DNA from: Papaver somniferum
Taxonomy: Eukaryota > Streptophyta > Magnoliopsida > Ranunculales > Papaveraceae
Length of the DNA stretch: 64,000 nucleotides
Assembly (NCBI RefSeq): GCF_003573695.1
Contig: NC_039362.1
Location: forward strand, 9,554,489 to 9,618,488
Reading direction: 5' to 3'
The notes below the pieces were generated by a model. It worked only from the letters and a program-made list of their open reading frames with translations, made no database searches and had not been told where the DNA came from. A program made the position numbers and the translations under genes. Positions 21,954 to 33,639 of this stretch are shown here, piece by piece. Numbering within the stretch: the first letter of the stretch is position 1; the number at the start of each line of letters is the position of its first letter.

Positions 21954-22606
21954 GTAAGTATTTTCCTTTGATTTCTTCATAGAAGTACGAAATTGATGAT
22001 TTGTGCATGAATGCATGAGAACCCATATGAATATATGAATAATTTTGCCGAAATACGTCACCAGAAAATTTCAGACTTCAGATTTTAATGAAAACACCGT
22101 AAAATCTTCGTTTGGAGTCGTATTTTCAATGTCTGCATATGTATCCTCAAGCCCAGGAAATTTCCAAGCTTTATGAAAAAAGCTTTTTGAATTTTGAGCA
22201 TGTTTAGGGCCTGAAAAAGGCGAAACAGTAAAATTCTAGGAGATTTTCAGAACTTTTCCAGATTGCATGTTGTTCAATGTGTTGGCCACGTCACCTTGCT
22301 CGTTCATCCAATTGTTATGAAATTTTGACATGTTGTATAGGACTTTCATACAAATAGAATGGTTTATAACCCAACTTTATATCCCCAACAATTACTCTCA
22401 GTTCGTCATTGAACACAGGGCATGTGTAAATTTTCTTCAGCTGAGTTTCTTTGAAAACGTGTTTCACGACTTTTATGCTACTTGTACATGTCTTAGATGT
22501 ATAATAAGGAACTTAGATGATGTTAGTTCACTTAATTTCTTAATTCTATGGTTGTATTGGATTTCCACACTTGAATCATTCTAATCTCATGTAATCTTCG
22601 CATTAG

Positions 22607-23364
22607 ATGTCGAATGTCGAAGTTGGGAACCATGGATCCAATAATGACAGTTTGGACAATTCTGTAGCTGTCGGTGATGAGACTCCCATGCCTGCACCTC
22701 AGTGGCATGAAGTGCTGGTTCTTGATGCCGTGGATGTGGTGGAAACTCCAATTGTTCCTGAGATGGTGGAACCTGAATCAAGAATAGCAGAAGCTTCTTC
22801 GTCTAAAGTCGTCTCTATGATTGTTGATATTGCTCCAGTAACTGAGAAGCGTATGATAGTGCATGAATATCCCAATGCAAGGATTGCTTTTGATCCTCCA
22901 TTCGGTGAGACACTCCCAAATCAGACGTTAGTTGGTGGATTTAGCGTTCCCACTGGGTATGTTGCTATGTACGAGGAGTTGTGGAAGATGTATGACCATT
23001 TTGTTGTTACAAAAGACACATAGCATAGATATTTCTTGACTAGGAAAGTAGAGAACATATTGCGCGTGTTATAGATGATATCCGTACAAGGGCCAGAAGT
23101 ACCGTGACTCGAGACGTACTCTTTGATTGGGAGTACAACTTGGAGAATTCTGAGAAACTTGGATTTAACTTGAAGTGGCTTCGTCAGAAGATCAACACCA
23201 TCAAGGATGTAGTAGTGAAGAACATTCCTTTTACCAGTGATTCCTTAATGAGGAAAATGACTGAGATTGCTGAGCTGACCGAAAAGCTGGAGTTGGAGAA
23301 AGCGGCTTTGAAAGCTCTGGAAGATGCAGAGAAGCAGAAATCATTCTTTGATGGATTTCTTTAG
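22607..23364 (+). pseudogene. Antisense PMD gene, last exon: VGGF-VP and coiled-coil module (frameshifted)
   Basis: The acceptor GCATTAG is followed by ATG TCG, open for 138 codons to TAG at 23021. A frameshift before 23104 leads to a second open part to a stop at 23362. The first part holds VHEYPNARIAFDPPFGETLP and VGGFSVPTGYVAMYEELWKM. The second is a helical, charged segment (WEYNLENSEKLGFNLKWLRQ, then Leu/Glu/Lys-rich). D's second antisense gene has the same two modules in the same order (38620-38028), so this was once coding. The ATG could also be an independent start. Confidence 0.6.
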
Positions 23365-23665
23365 TTTCTTTTCCATAATCTCATGGACATTGAACTTCTG
23401 AGAGATGTGAGATTTTATTTGGGTTTTTGATTTTTGATAGGTTTTGAATTTATGAGTGACTGAGGATTTTCTTTTAGATTTTGGGTTTGATAGAGATTTT
23501 TCTAAAATAAAGAACTTTGATAGATTGCTGAATTTCAAATACTTAGTGCAAGTATGCACACGTTTTGGAGGAATTGAAAAATACAAGTAAAGAAAATCCT
23601 AAGATGCAAAACATCAGATGTTTTGAGCGTTTCCTTTGGACATAACACACTCAATGCTGAATGCT
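23365..23665. other. Junction between the antisense gene and the integrase tail of C
   Basis: A/T-rich sequence, probably the convergent 3' ends of the antisense gene and pol. No ORF or repeat is supported. The minus ORF at 23341-23586 is low-complexity. Confidence 0.5.
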
Positions 23666-23938
23666 TCATGCGTCGAAAATCTTGAGCCAATTTTCATGAA
23701 TCACTGGTATACTCGTCTTGCCTTTGATATCATCCAATTTGTAGTATCCTCCAGCAACTGACTTAGCAATCATAAAAGGTCCTTCCCAGTTAGAACTCTT
23801 TGTGGAATGCAAATTGCGCCTGGTTCCCTTAAGGACCAAATCTCCTTCATCAAATTTATTAGGCTTAGTTGCTCGTGCTTGAATATTTTCTACTGGTTTG
23901 GAATTCCTCGTGGATTCCATATTGGTGGAGCTTTCCAA
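23666..23938 (-). pseudogene. Element C integrase C-terminal tail
   Basis: Ninety residues contain FDEGDLVLKGTRRN, SNWEGPFMIAKSVAGGYYKL and HENWLKIFDA, the GPY/F-type end of a Ty3/gypsy integrase without a chromodomain. It matches the end of the D integrase (FQVGDLVLK, WEGPYVVIKAVSRGYYKI). The catalytic core is missing. Confidence 0.75.
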
Positions 23939-24005
23939 TTATGCGACACATGTGGACACTCGTGCAGAGGAGAATACTTAGGATATTGGTTACGAAATTC
24001 AGTCA

Positions 24006-24404
24006 TTATCCTAGCACCGTGTTAGTGAGATGATGAATTTGGAGGGGCTCTGCGTCTAACCATTTGGTGAAGTATTGCTGAGGTGAGACTAACCACTCAT
24101 AGCGTTTGGTGATAGCTAGGTTTTGAGCGAGTCCCCGGATCAGAGTAGCATATTTGAAAGTTGGTAACACATATGCATCATGAGGAATAATACATGCCAG
24201 ATTGCGAAACCTTTCGACAAACTCATTGGTGTTCTCCCCGGGTTTTTGTGCGAGTTCCATCAAGGCTTTGAGTTTTCCCAAATGTTCGAAAGATTGATCG
24301 TCTTCCGATTCAGAGCTTTCTTCGACGGAGAATTGTGCAACTGAAGATGATGAAGATATCGCAACAAATTTTCCATCATGAATCCATGCTCGCCCCAGAA
24401 CCAT
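24006..24404 (-). pseudogene. Element C chimeric patch: protease end, gag-like segment, integrase fragment
   Basis: The 132-codon minus frame begins with the protease tail (MVLGRAWIHDGKFVA; D has ILGRPWLHDNKVV). It passes into an unrelated gag-like helical segment (GKLKALMELAQKPGENTNEF, VERFRNLACIIP) and ends in YFTKWLDAEPL, which matches YFTKWVEAIPL of the D integrase. Everything between protease and integrase core is replaced. Confidence 0.55.
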
Positions 24405-24466
24405 GTCATATCCCGGATCCTCCTTAATTATGAAGAATTTAGTTTCCGTCCAGGCTGAATCATTTG

Positions 24467-25060
24467 TTATGTTGAGAATGATGTAACCATAAGCCTCCCT
24501 GGAGGTTTCCTCATGATCTGAATTGAAATAGGGGCATGAGTTGCTTCTTGTCGAGTAATTCCAACAGCCCTGAGGGTTTTCAAAGGGATGATGTTAACAG
24601 CAGTGCCAACATCGACTAATGCTCGTTTGAACTCATTTCCCTTGAGATGCACCATAGTGAGAAGTCCCCAGTCGTACATTTATTCGTCCATCATCGGCGG
24701 TTCATCGAGCGTCTCCTGAATTGTTAGTCGTTTGCCTGACACAATATGGTTCAGTGCAGAGAACATATCATCTTTCTGAGCCTTTGACAAGTATAGCAAC
24801 TCGCATACGTGCTCAATCAGGGATTCAACTGCTTCTTTGACTGGCTGCTTGGAGAGTGCGAATGCTCTGATTGAGAGAGGATTTATGTGCACTCCTTCAG
24901 TCCCCAGTTCTCCTGAGTCGGCCTTCTCTTTAAAAATGCGCTTCAAATTTCTGCAATCATTTGTTGGATGACTGACATACCTATGGAAATGACAGTAGCG
25001 TGCATTTTCCATTTGTTCCGCGGTGGTTCTTTTTTGACAGGAGGTAGTTTGATTGCACCA
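24467..25060 (-). pseudogene. Element C gag end and protease start
   Basis: One frame with a stop at 24680: YCHFHRYVSHPTNDCRNLKR (a Cys/His cluster like that of Tat gag), then PVKEAVESLIEHVCELLYLS, then YDWGLLTMVHLKGNEF and RALVDVGTAVNIIPLKTL, the aspartic protease region with DVG in place of DTG. A frameshift near 24410-24470 separates it from the protease tail. Confidence 0.65.
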
Positions 25061-25068
25061 TCTTGGTT

Positions 25069-26388
25069 CTAGACTTCTAGTATTTCGATCACTTCTTCAA
25101 TGGGAAATGGGAAATCAGGAGCTTCCTCATCATTGTTGTGATTGTGCCTTTCTTGTCTGGTTGTCCTTCCTTGAAGCTTTCGGAGGGTAAGATGTTGGGG
25201 AAGCATTCTTATGTTGTTGTGCCTTGGCTTTTCTCTTGCTTCCTTCAGTAACATTCATGGAAGTTTCAAAGTTGTACTGATTGTTGATCAGACGCCGGGC
25301 AGTGCTGCTTCGATTGTCTTTCGATTCCTCCACTTTGACAGCTTTTGTTCTTTCTAACAAAGTTGGGGCAGTGGTTGCTGATCTCTTGGCCGCTTCATGG
25401 AGTTCTAAGAAGGTTTGAAATCGGAGATTTTCCAGCAAGGCTCTATAGACCGGGATCATCCCGTTAATGTACAAGTTCACCAGTTGTTGTTCAGTAACAT
25501 TAGGATCATGACAATACAAGGCTTGAATTCTGAACTTCTTCACATAATCGTTTGGATGTTCAGTATTCTTCTGAGCCATCCTTCCTAAGTCGGAAAGACA
25601 AACTTTTTCATAAACAAAGAAGTATTTCCTGTAGAAAGCATTGATCATTTCCCCCCAATTAGCTATGCTTCCTGGTGCGATGTTGTTGTACCAGGTGTAT
25701 GCTCGACCCGTAAGGGATTTTGAAAACTCCTTTAAACGGACGACATGGTTATGTTCATGCTCTCCTAATGCTTCCAGGAACCGAGAAATGTGTTCTTGAG
25801 CATTCTCTATTCCATTGTAGAGTGTGAACGCTGGAGAAGTGTAACCTTTCGGGAGAGGGATTCTTTGTGTAGCCGCAGGATATGGAGGTTGATGATGGTG
25901 CACAGTCGGTGTATGGCCCCTTCCTCGAATCCCCATAAAACGCTACAGGTGTTCACGGTGATGAAACCGACGGGTTGAGGTTCTGCAGTTTTGCGGGTTT
26001 CATCGTCGTCAGGAACTAGAATAACCTCGGGATCGGTATTTGGAGAAGTTTCCTTGTCTTTTCCCTTATCCTGAGTTTTGTCTGACATCTTGTCAGTGAG
26101 AATTTTGAGATAGTTGAATAGTTCCTTATGAGTAGCAGCCATGTCAGTTTGATTCTTGGCGAGAACTTCCTGGACCTTCATGAGATCGCCTATGGTAGGC
26201 GGATTCTCTCTGATTTATTCTGGATGCCGTCCAAAGAGAGGATGATTTTCGACATTGGTGTGAGGAGGAGTAATGTCACCACCATCATTAGAAGCAGGAA
26301 TAGTTTCCGGAGTACCACCACTGTTGTTGCTGGTACTAGCGTTGTTGGTGTTGGGATTTGTAACTGAACCTGACCTAAGATCGACCAT
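25069..26388 (-). pseudogene. Element C gag (full-length type, broken)
   Basis: ATG 26388 (MVDLRSG) follows the primer site by about 40 bases. The frame has a stop near 26215 and a frameshift near 25940. It then gives 268 codons with a Retrotrans_gag core: TLYNGIENAQEHISRFLEAL, LTGRAYTWYNNIAPGSIANW, MINAFYRKYFF, HPNDYVKKFRIQALYCHDPN and LLERTKAVKVEE. The region binds element RNA and forms particles in this family. It is the most complete gag in the window, and its central domain is missing from B's and D's main gag ORFs. Confidence 0.75.
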
Positions 26389-26425
26389 CTTTGCGAAAAT
26401 GAGAGATTGCAACCGAGAGATTAAT

Positions 26426-26443
26426 CTCCCACTGTGGTCGCCA
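26426..26443 (-). promoter_or_regulatory. Primer-binding site of element C, probable tRNA-Arg
   Basis: On the minus strand TGGCGACCACAGTGGGAG begins 3 bases from the LTR. It appears complementary to the 3' end of a plant tRNA-Arg (ending CCCACTGTGGTCG plus CCA), identified from memory. Confidence 0.65.
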
Positions 26444-26446
26444 ATC

Positions 26447-29349
26447 TGTGGACGAGGAAAAACGTGTCGCCGGTTTTTTTAGGAAAGTGAAGAGTCGAGC
26501 GTGCTGTCGAGACTCCTCAGCCGGGAAAAATGTTAATCCTCACACAGATGCACCACTGCAAAGGGGGTGCTTAGATTCGGGAAATCAATCTGTATGACTC
26601 CGGCCTATACCAAGACAATGGCCGTTCCAGAGTCAATTCGGTCGCAAAGAGGGAGATGGGTTGATCTGTAGGAGGGAAGCTGAGAATTGTGTGGGATCAG
26701 TGATGATCGAGGATTGTGGGTGTGTTGAAGGTTTCTGCAATATTGGTGAACTGTTGAGTTCAAAATAAGTTCTGGATGATTGATGAATTCTTGAGAGTGA
26801 TTACTCGTGGAATTCTTGTTAGACGTGTATTCGAGTGTTCGAATGTTGTTTTTCAATCATGAATTCGGAGACTTATTTATACTGTCAGAGTAGTGAAAAC
26901 ACTGATCCCTATAAGTGTGACGGTTTCTCGAGTGAAAGAGTGAAAAGTGAGAGATCGTGCTAAAGTCAGTTCCATGTCGTGTGGAGACTTGACTGATCGT
27001 GCACCCACTACTTTGCTAACTCCTTCAACTGTTTGCACAACTTACGCACACTTCTCGTTGTGGATGAATCCACGTGCCGTAGACCGCCAGACCAAAACCC
27101 TAAGTGATATCCCCCCATTTGTGACGTGATTGATATCTCACAAATCGTGGAGTCTGCAGGGCAGACCTGTTTTAATTAGTCAATTGTTGACTGATTAGAC
27201 AATGAGTCTAAGTTTTGGTGAATCGAGCATGAATGATGAATGCTCAGCGATTCATGAGTCGAACATGTAGTTCTCTGAAGAGATATCAGCATGATGAATT
27301 ACCGACGAGCGAGCAAGTATTGCTCAATTCTGCGAATTACTGAATATTGAGAATTTGATGAGAAACTAAGCAAGCATTGCTCAATTCACCAAATTAATAA
27401 TTTTTGATAATAAACTGAGTAAGTATTGCTCAATTAGACAAATTATTGATGAATTATCGAATATTGATTATATTCGGGCAATTAAGCAAGTATTGCTCGA
27501 TTCAGCGAATTATTTACTGGTGACTTGACCCAGTAAAATATTAATTACAATATCGGTAGATTACCGAATATTGTATAATTAATTTAGATGTTGATTGCTG
27601 GATCAACATAAATTTATTAGTGTTTGAAGAGTGCTCAGAATGACGGTTTCACAAAGCGTTTGTTCAAAACCCTAATTTTTTGGTCAATCCTCCATCAATT
27701 GGGAAATTGCTGAAAATTGACAATGAATGAAGCGGGACCGACCACATGGGATGAGGAGCGTCCATGTGGTTCCCAGTGCTCGAGTGAGCACGCACCAGGG
27801 TTTCTCGGTTTGAGAGTTTGTGAGAAAATAGTGATTAAATGGTGGATTCACCATTTACTCAAAATACTGTTGGGTTCAGCATCAAGCATCAAACCTAGGT
27901 ATGAGATATGGGACCGACCAAGAGAGCATGGTACCGGCTATTGGTGGTCACGTGACCAATTTTTGGTCGTTTGGAGAATTCTCCAGTTGGTTGGAGAGAG
28001 TTCGGGCCCAGTATGAGCAATTAAGCAAATTAGGTCAGAATTGTGAAAACGTGTGGGACTGGCTTCGTGCAAGCCATAGGAATGACCTGGTCGGTCATGG
28101 AGGCATGTATGTGTTGATATGATGTCTGTTTCTCCATACTGAGAGTTTCAGTATTTTCTGATGCGCGTTTGAACAATATCGTGAATTTTCAGAAGAGTTT
28201 CATCTTGACTGAAAATACTCGATTTTTGGTGGAATGAGCATGTATGCTCAATTCATTAATATTTTGAAAATATTAAAATAAAAGTGTTTTAATAGCTAGC
28301 CAGTCGTGTGACCATGTTGGCTTTTGGTTTTTTCGTTATTTGAGCAATATTTGAGAAAACATGGAGAAATCACGAATTTTTGCTCAAATCCGGGAGTTTC
28401 ACGAGTTGAGAAAATAATAATTATGAAAGATTAGGGATTGCAAGGTGTGGGACCGACCACGGCTAGGGCATGGACGTCCGGCCAGGTCGCCGGGTCCCGC
28501 ACACCTTTCCCTACTTTATTATTATTTTGCATGAATCCTTGAAGTTATGGAGAATCCTTGAAGATATGGAGAATCCATGAGTTTATGTTGAAACGGAGGA
28601 GTTTCGTGAGATTAGGAATGCTAATTATAAAAAGCTAAGGATTTGTGAGGTGTGGGACCGGCCACGGCTTGGGCATGGCCGGCCGGCTGGGATGCCCCGT
28701 CCTGCACATCTTTCCTTATTTTATAATATTATTTGGTGAATCCACGAAGTTGTGGAGAGTTCACGAGTTTTGTACAAATAAGAAATTAAGATGAAGAAGT
28801 CTTCATGAGTTTATGAAAACAACAAAAATAAGGGAAAAATAATGGAGGAAGCATAGGACCGGCCACGGCTAGGGCACGGCCGGGCGGCCGGTGGGACCGG
28901 TCCATAGGCGTTTCTCCATTATTTTATTATTATTATTTTCTCTCTCCTATTTTGTGAAGGATTCCTCATTGTTTCATATTTTTGGATGCTCGTTCGTGCA
29001 TCCGAGTGCTCAGTCGTGCATCATTGTCGAATACACTCGCACCATTTTTGTGGGGCTTACTCAGTGATGGTCCATATGCCCAGTTGTTGAGTATTTATTA
29101 CTAATTCATGAAATTCAATAGAGAATAATTCGTGAAACTGAGTAATAAAATGAGTAGTTTTTTATTATCAATTCATAGGATCAGCCGTGGATTCGACCAT
29201 GAATTCGGAATAATAAAATAGGTATTACCATTTCATGGGATCGTAGATTCGACCATGAAATCGGAGTAATAAAACGAGTGACAATATTACCATTTCATGA
29301 GACCAGCCGCGGGTTAGACCATGAAATCGGAGTAATATCTATTGCCATT
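26447..29349 (-). repeat. Element C 5' LTR (right copy), first part
   Basis: Collinear with 14596 onward, with the same TATA region at about 26873-26883 and the same palindromic islands. It stops at the D insertion; the rest is at 45092-45703. Total about 3.5 kb. Confidence 0.85.
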
Positions 29350-32300
29350 TGTAGATGGTGGATTTTCAACAAGGGCTAAATTCGTAAACTCATAATTATA
29401 CGAAGCTCTGATTCAGCAATACGACGTGAGTATCGAGACACGGGTCTCTCATCGAATTCTCAACGGAGATTACTTTCTCTCATAGTACATGTAGATATGT
29501 AGTCTCACGACTGGACAACGGCATATCTCATGAATACTGAATACTTTCAATGATTATTTCTATATAGCATCACGAGATGGACGGCTCCTAGACATCTTGC
29601 TCTGCTAGTATAGAGCGATAACGTCTTCAGGAACAAACAACAAGTTTACCCTGACTATATAAAGGATATGACTTATCGGCAAGCTCGTATCAGGATAATT
29701 AATGCTCCTAGACAGCTTTCTCTGCTAGTATAGAGCCACAAAGTTAATTATTCCTAATTACAATCGCTCATATTCCATGGTCAAATCCACCACTGGTCCC
29801 ATGGAATGACAATAACAATTGTTCTGACTCTATGATCAAATCCACAGCTTGATCTCATAGAATAGCAATAACTATATTATCTCATTACTCCGATTTCATG
29901 ATCGAATCCACAACTGGTCTCATAAATGGTAATAGATAAACCTTAATTACTCTGATTCTATGGTCGAATCTACGATCCCATGGAATGGTAATGCTCACTT
30001 TATTATTCTGAATTCGTAGTCGAATCCTCTGCTGATCCTATGAATTAATAATAAACATCTTATTACTCAGTTTTGTGAATTATTCTCCACTGAATTCCAT
30101 AATTAGTAATAAATAATCAACAATCGGGCGTCTGAGCTACCTCTAAGTAAGCCCTGATTCAAATGGTGAAGGTGTATTCAACGATGATACACTAACAGTC
30201 ACCGCACGAACGAGTATTTCAAAAATACAACGAAACGATGAACCTATGCAAAATGGAGAGGAAAATAATAAATAATTAAAAATATTGACCGGGGTGCTGG
30301 GAGCACGGACACACGACCGACCGACCGTGTCGTGGTCAATCCCACGGCAGTTTTATATTTTTAATGCATTTTTATTATTTTCCATGATTTGATGAAAATT
30401 CTCTCATTTTATCAAATCTCCTTCGTCTTGAGGAAACTCCTCGGTTTCATGGTACTTCCATAAATCCATAAAATATAATATAAAATTAAGGAAAAGAGTG
30501 TGGGGCGTGACCATTGGCCAACCGGCCATGCCTTGGTCCCAACCGGCCCCACACCCACGGTTCCTTATTATTTTATTATTATTATTATTTCTCTAATTTC
30601 ATGAAAAAACTCCTTGATTTCATGGTATTTTTGCACAAATCATCAAATAATAATAAAATAAAATAAATTATGAAAACTTGTGGGACCGGGCCTTGGCCGG
30701 CCGGCCATGCCCTAACCGATCCCACACACCCCTTTGTTTTATTATTTTATTATTAGTTTTCCTTGAATTCATCAAATTCCTTGATTTCATGGTATTTCTC
30801 TCAAATTAGGAAAAATTCCCTCAAATCATCAAAATACCTAAAAATATTAAAAAATTAGGAAAACTCGTGGGACCGGGCCCTAGCCGGCCGGCCATGCCTT
30901 CCACGGTCTCACACGCCCTTGTTTTTTATTATTTTAATATTTTTGCTTCCTTGAACTCATGAAAACTCCTTCAATTCATGGAAACTCCCTAAATTCATCA
31001 AATTTCTCAAAATTCATGAATTTTCATAAAATCATTATAAAATTAGGAAAACTCGTGGGACCGGGCCCTAGCCGGCCGGCCATGCCTTCCACGGTCCCAC
31101 TCTCCCTTGTTTTATTATTTTTTGCTTCCTTGAACTCATGAAAACTCCTTCAATTCATGGAAACTCCCAAAATTCATCAAATTTCTCAAAATTCATGAAT
31201 TTTTCATAAAATCATCAAAATATTATAAAATTAAGGAAAAGGCACCACGGGACCGTGGTCACGACCGTCCGACCATGCCTTGACCACGGCGGTCCCACGC
31301 CTCCTCATCGCTTATTTTATAATTATTTTTCATCATCTCATGGCGTTTTCCTCTGTTTCGTCGAAACCCTAATTTTGGCATATTTTCTCGAATGGATGCT
31401 CAATTGCACACCAGAAAATATCAAAATTCTCAGGACTGAGACGCGGACGCCTTGGGGACACGAGCACGCTACCTTTACCGACCAAGATTGGCTATTTGGA
31501 TCACGGAATCCGGTCCCATCAATTTTTACAGTTTTGACCTAATTTGCACAATTGCTCGTATTAGGTCCAAACACTTTGGATTTTCATGAAGTGATCGTCA
31601 GGCGGTCATGTGACAACCCAGGGCCGGTTTCATGACTCCATGGTCGGTCCCTCGCCTCGTCATAATTAATTAGGTTTTCTCACCTAAGGCTCAGACGAGC
31701 ATTTTCAAATAAATGATTAAACCAGCATTTAATCATTCTTTCACCAACAAATCGTCAACTCTTTAGGAGTTCTTCGTATTTGCTCACGTGAGCATATGGA
31801 CACTACATGGTTGATCCATGGTCCCATGTAATCTCTCCCTCCTTCGTCCCATGTTTGAAATTCTGACGAACCATGAATTGATCATCAATTGATCAATTTA
31901 GGGTTTCTGAATCCAAGGATCATCATTCCAGATTCTAACCTTAATAATTTTATGACGACCTCATGGTCATTAATTTTATTAATTATGCTCGGTTCAACGA
32001 CTAGTATTCTAATTAATATTTTTGGTACGCTGCCAATAATCCATCCGACGAGCAACACATGCTCAGACGATCAAATATTCAACAATTCATCACATGAGCA
32101 ACACTTGCTCAGATGATAAATATTTGTTCAAACCAAGGAATATTGGTTCAACGATCAATATTCAACGATCCACCGAATGAGCAATACTTGCTCACTTCAT
32201 CATAAGAACTATACCTCTGTCTCATGACATGTTCAATTCACGAGTTTCAGAACATCATGTTCAACTCAACGACTACATGGACTCATCGTCCCATCAAACC

Positions 32301-32897
32301 ACGAGACGTCAATCGTGTCACTTGGGGGGATATCACTTAGGGTTTTGGTCTGGCGGTCTACGGCACGTGTGTTCAAACACACGATGGAATGTGAGCAAGT
32401 CGTGCAATCAGTTGAAGGAATTCACAAGGTAGTGGGTGGAAAATCGACCAAGTCTCCACATGTTGAGCAACTGGTTTCAAACACGATCTCCACTTCCCCA
32501 CTCCTTGATTCCATCAACTGTCACACTTAATGGAATCATGGTGTCTACAATTCCAGCAATATAAATAAGTCTCTGAATCATGATTGAATCATCATCAGTA
32601 TCATCAATCTCACGTCAAACTGACAACACGAGATCATCAACTCATCAATTGAGCAACTACTCTCAATTGAGCAATTTCAATCACTTGGAGCTTATCGTAT
32701 TCATAATTCACACCCACAATATTTGATTACCATTGATTCCACACATTTCTCAGCTTCCCTCCTACAGATCAACCCATCCTCTCTTGTGACCGAATTTACT
32801 CTGGAACGGTCATTGTCTTGATTTAGGACAGAGTACGACAGATTGATCTCTCGAATCTAAATCACCCCCTTTGTAGCGGTGCATCTGTGTGAGGTTG
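29350..32897 (+). repeat. Element D 5' LTR, 3' end deleted
   Basis: Matches the 3' LTR up to GTGTGAGGTT and then passes directly into internal sequence (GCAATCTC). About 90 bp of LTR end plus the primer site are gone. The TATA box TATAAATAA at 32560-32568 is intact. Small ORFs (31889-32530) are repeated in the other LTR and have no recognisable protein. Confidence 0.85.
30288..31300. repeat. Six GC-rich palindromic islands in D 5' LTR
   Basis: Islands near 30288, 30498, 30681, 30866, 31050 and 31245, about 185-210 bp apart. The typical form has arms GTGGGACCGGGC and ACGGTCCCAC around GCCGGCCGGCC. The spacers are A/T-rich with TTATTATT runs and CATGAAAACTCC motifs. The 3' LTR has the same six near 42384, 42594, 42767, 42952, 43146 and 43334. 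Confidence 0.8.
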
Positions 32898-32917
32898 CAA
32901 TCTCACGATCTCACAAG

Positions 32918-33637
32918 ATGGTTGGTCTTAGGAATAATTCAACTAATTCAGATCAGAATATTTCAAACGACAACATTCGTCATGTTACACCTGGAGGCAT
33001 GGAGGGCAGAGGGATCCCGACTTTGGCAGAGTTGGCTCAAATCCTAGAGGTCCATACCAGGAACATGGACCTGATGAAGGAGACGATAAACCACATCCTC
33101 GACTTTCTCATCAGATTGACATCCGAGTTAGGAAGTATCTCCGCTCCAGAAGCCTCAACACCGGGGACTGGGACGTCATCTTACCCTCAAATCAACAGCT
33201 TCACCACATACGAGAAGCCGGTGGAACAAGAGGTCACACATTTGATTGAAAATATATGTGTAATCCTGCACTTCTCCAGGGATCAGCGCACAGACACATT
33301 TTCAGCACTTAACCAGATATCATCCAGCGTACAAATAATGCCACCAACACCATCAGCTGAAGAAGTCTCCCTAGTGTCTGGACATTCGATCGACAACATC
33401 TCTTTTGGAGAAGAAGATCGTATGACGGATGAAGGACACAACCGAGCATTGTATGTCACTGGTTTCCTCAAAGGCACCGAATTTAGAAGATCTCTTGTTG
33501 ACACCGGTGCTTCCACCAACATTGTCACTATGAAGACTCTCAGGATGGCCAGATTCCCACAAGGTAAAATCGTTCGCTATCCCATCCTAATGACAGTATT
33601 TGAAGGAAGTCAAATACATATGGATATGCATACATAG
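32918..33637 (+). CDS. Element D short gag fused to protease
   Basis: ATG 32918 gives 239 codons. Residues 1-80 are gag N-terminus (MVGLRNN, TLAELAQILEVHTRN). Residues about 95-140 are the pre-protease segment (QINSFTTYEKPVEQE, VILHFSRDQRTDTF). Residues about 185-225 are aspartic protease with the complete active site LVDTGASTNIV. The capsid core of gag is absent, as in B. The frame stops at 33635 within the protease (FEGSQIHMDMHT). Confidence 0.75.
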   Translation: MVGLRNNSTNSDQNISNDNIRHVTPGGMEGRGIPTLAELAQILEVHTRNMDLMKETINHILDFLIRLTSELGSISAPEASTPGTGTSSYPQINSFTTYEKPVEQEVTHLIENICVILHFSRDQRTDTFSALNQISSSVQIMPPTPSAEEVSLVSGHSIDNISFGEEDRMTDEGHNRALYVTGFLKGTEFRRSLVDTGASTNIVTMKTLRMARFPQGKIVRYPILMTVFEGSQIHMDMHT

Positions 33638-33639
33638 AT

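Noticed and set aside
31889..32530. Plus-strand ORFs repeated at 43989-44687
   Set aside because: Their recurrence is explained by the two LTRs of D, and composition is that of A/T-rich LTR, not protein.
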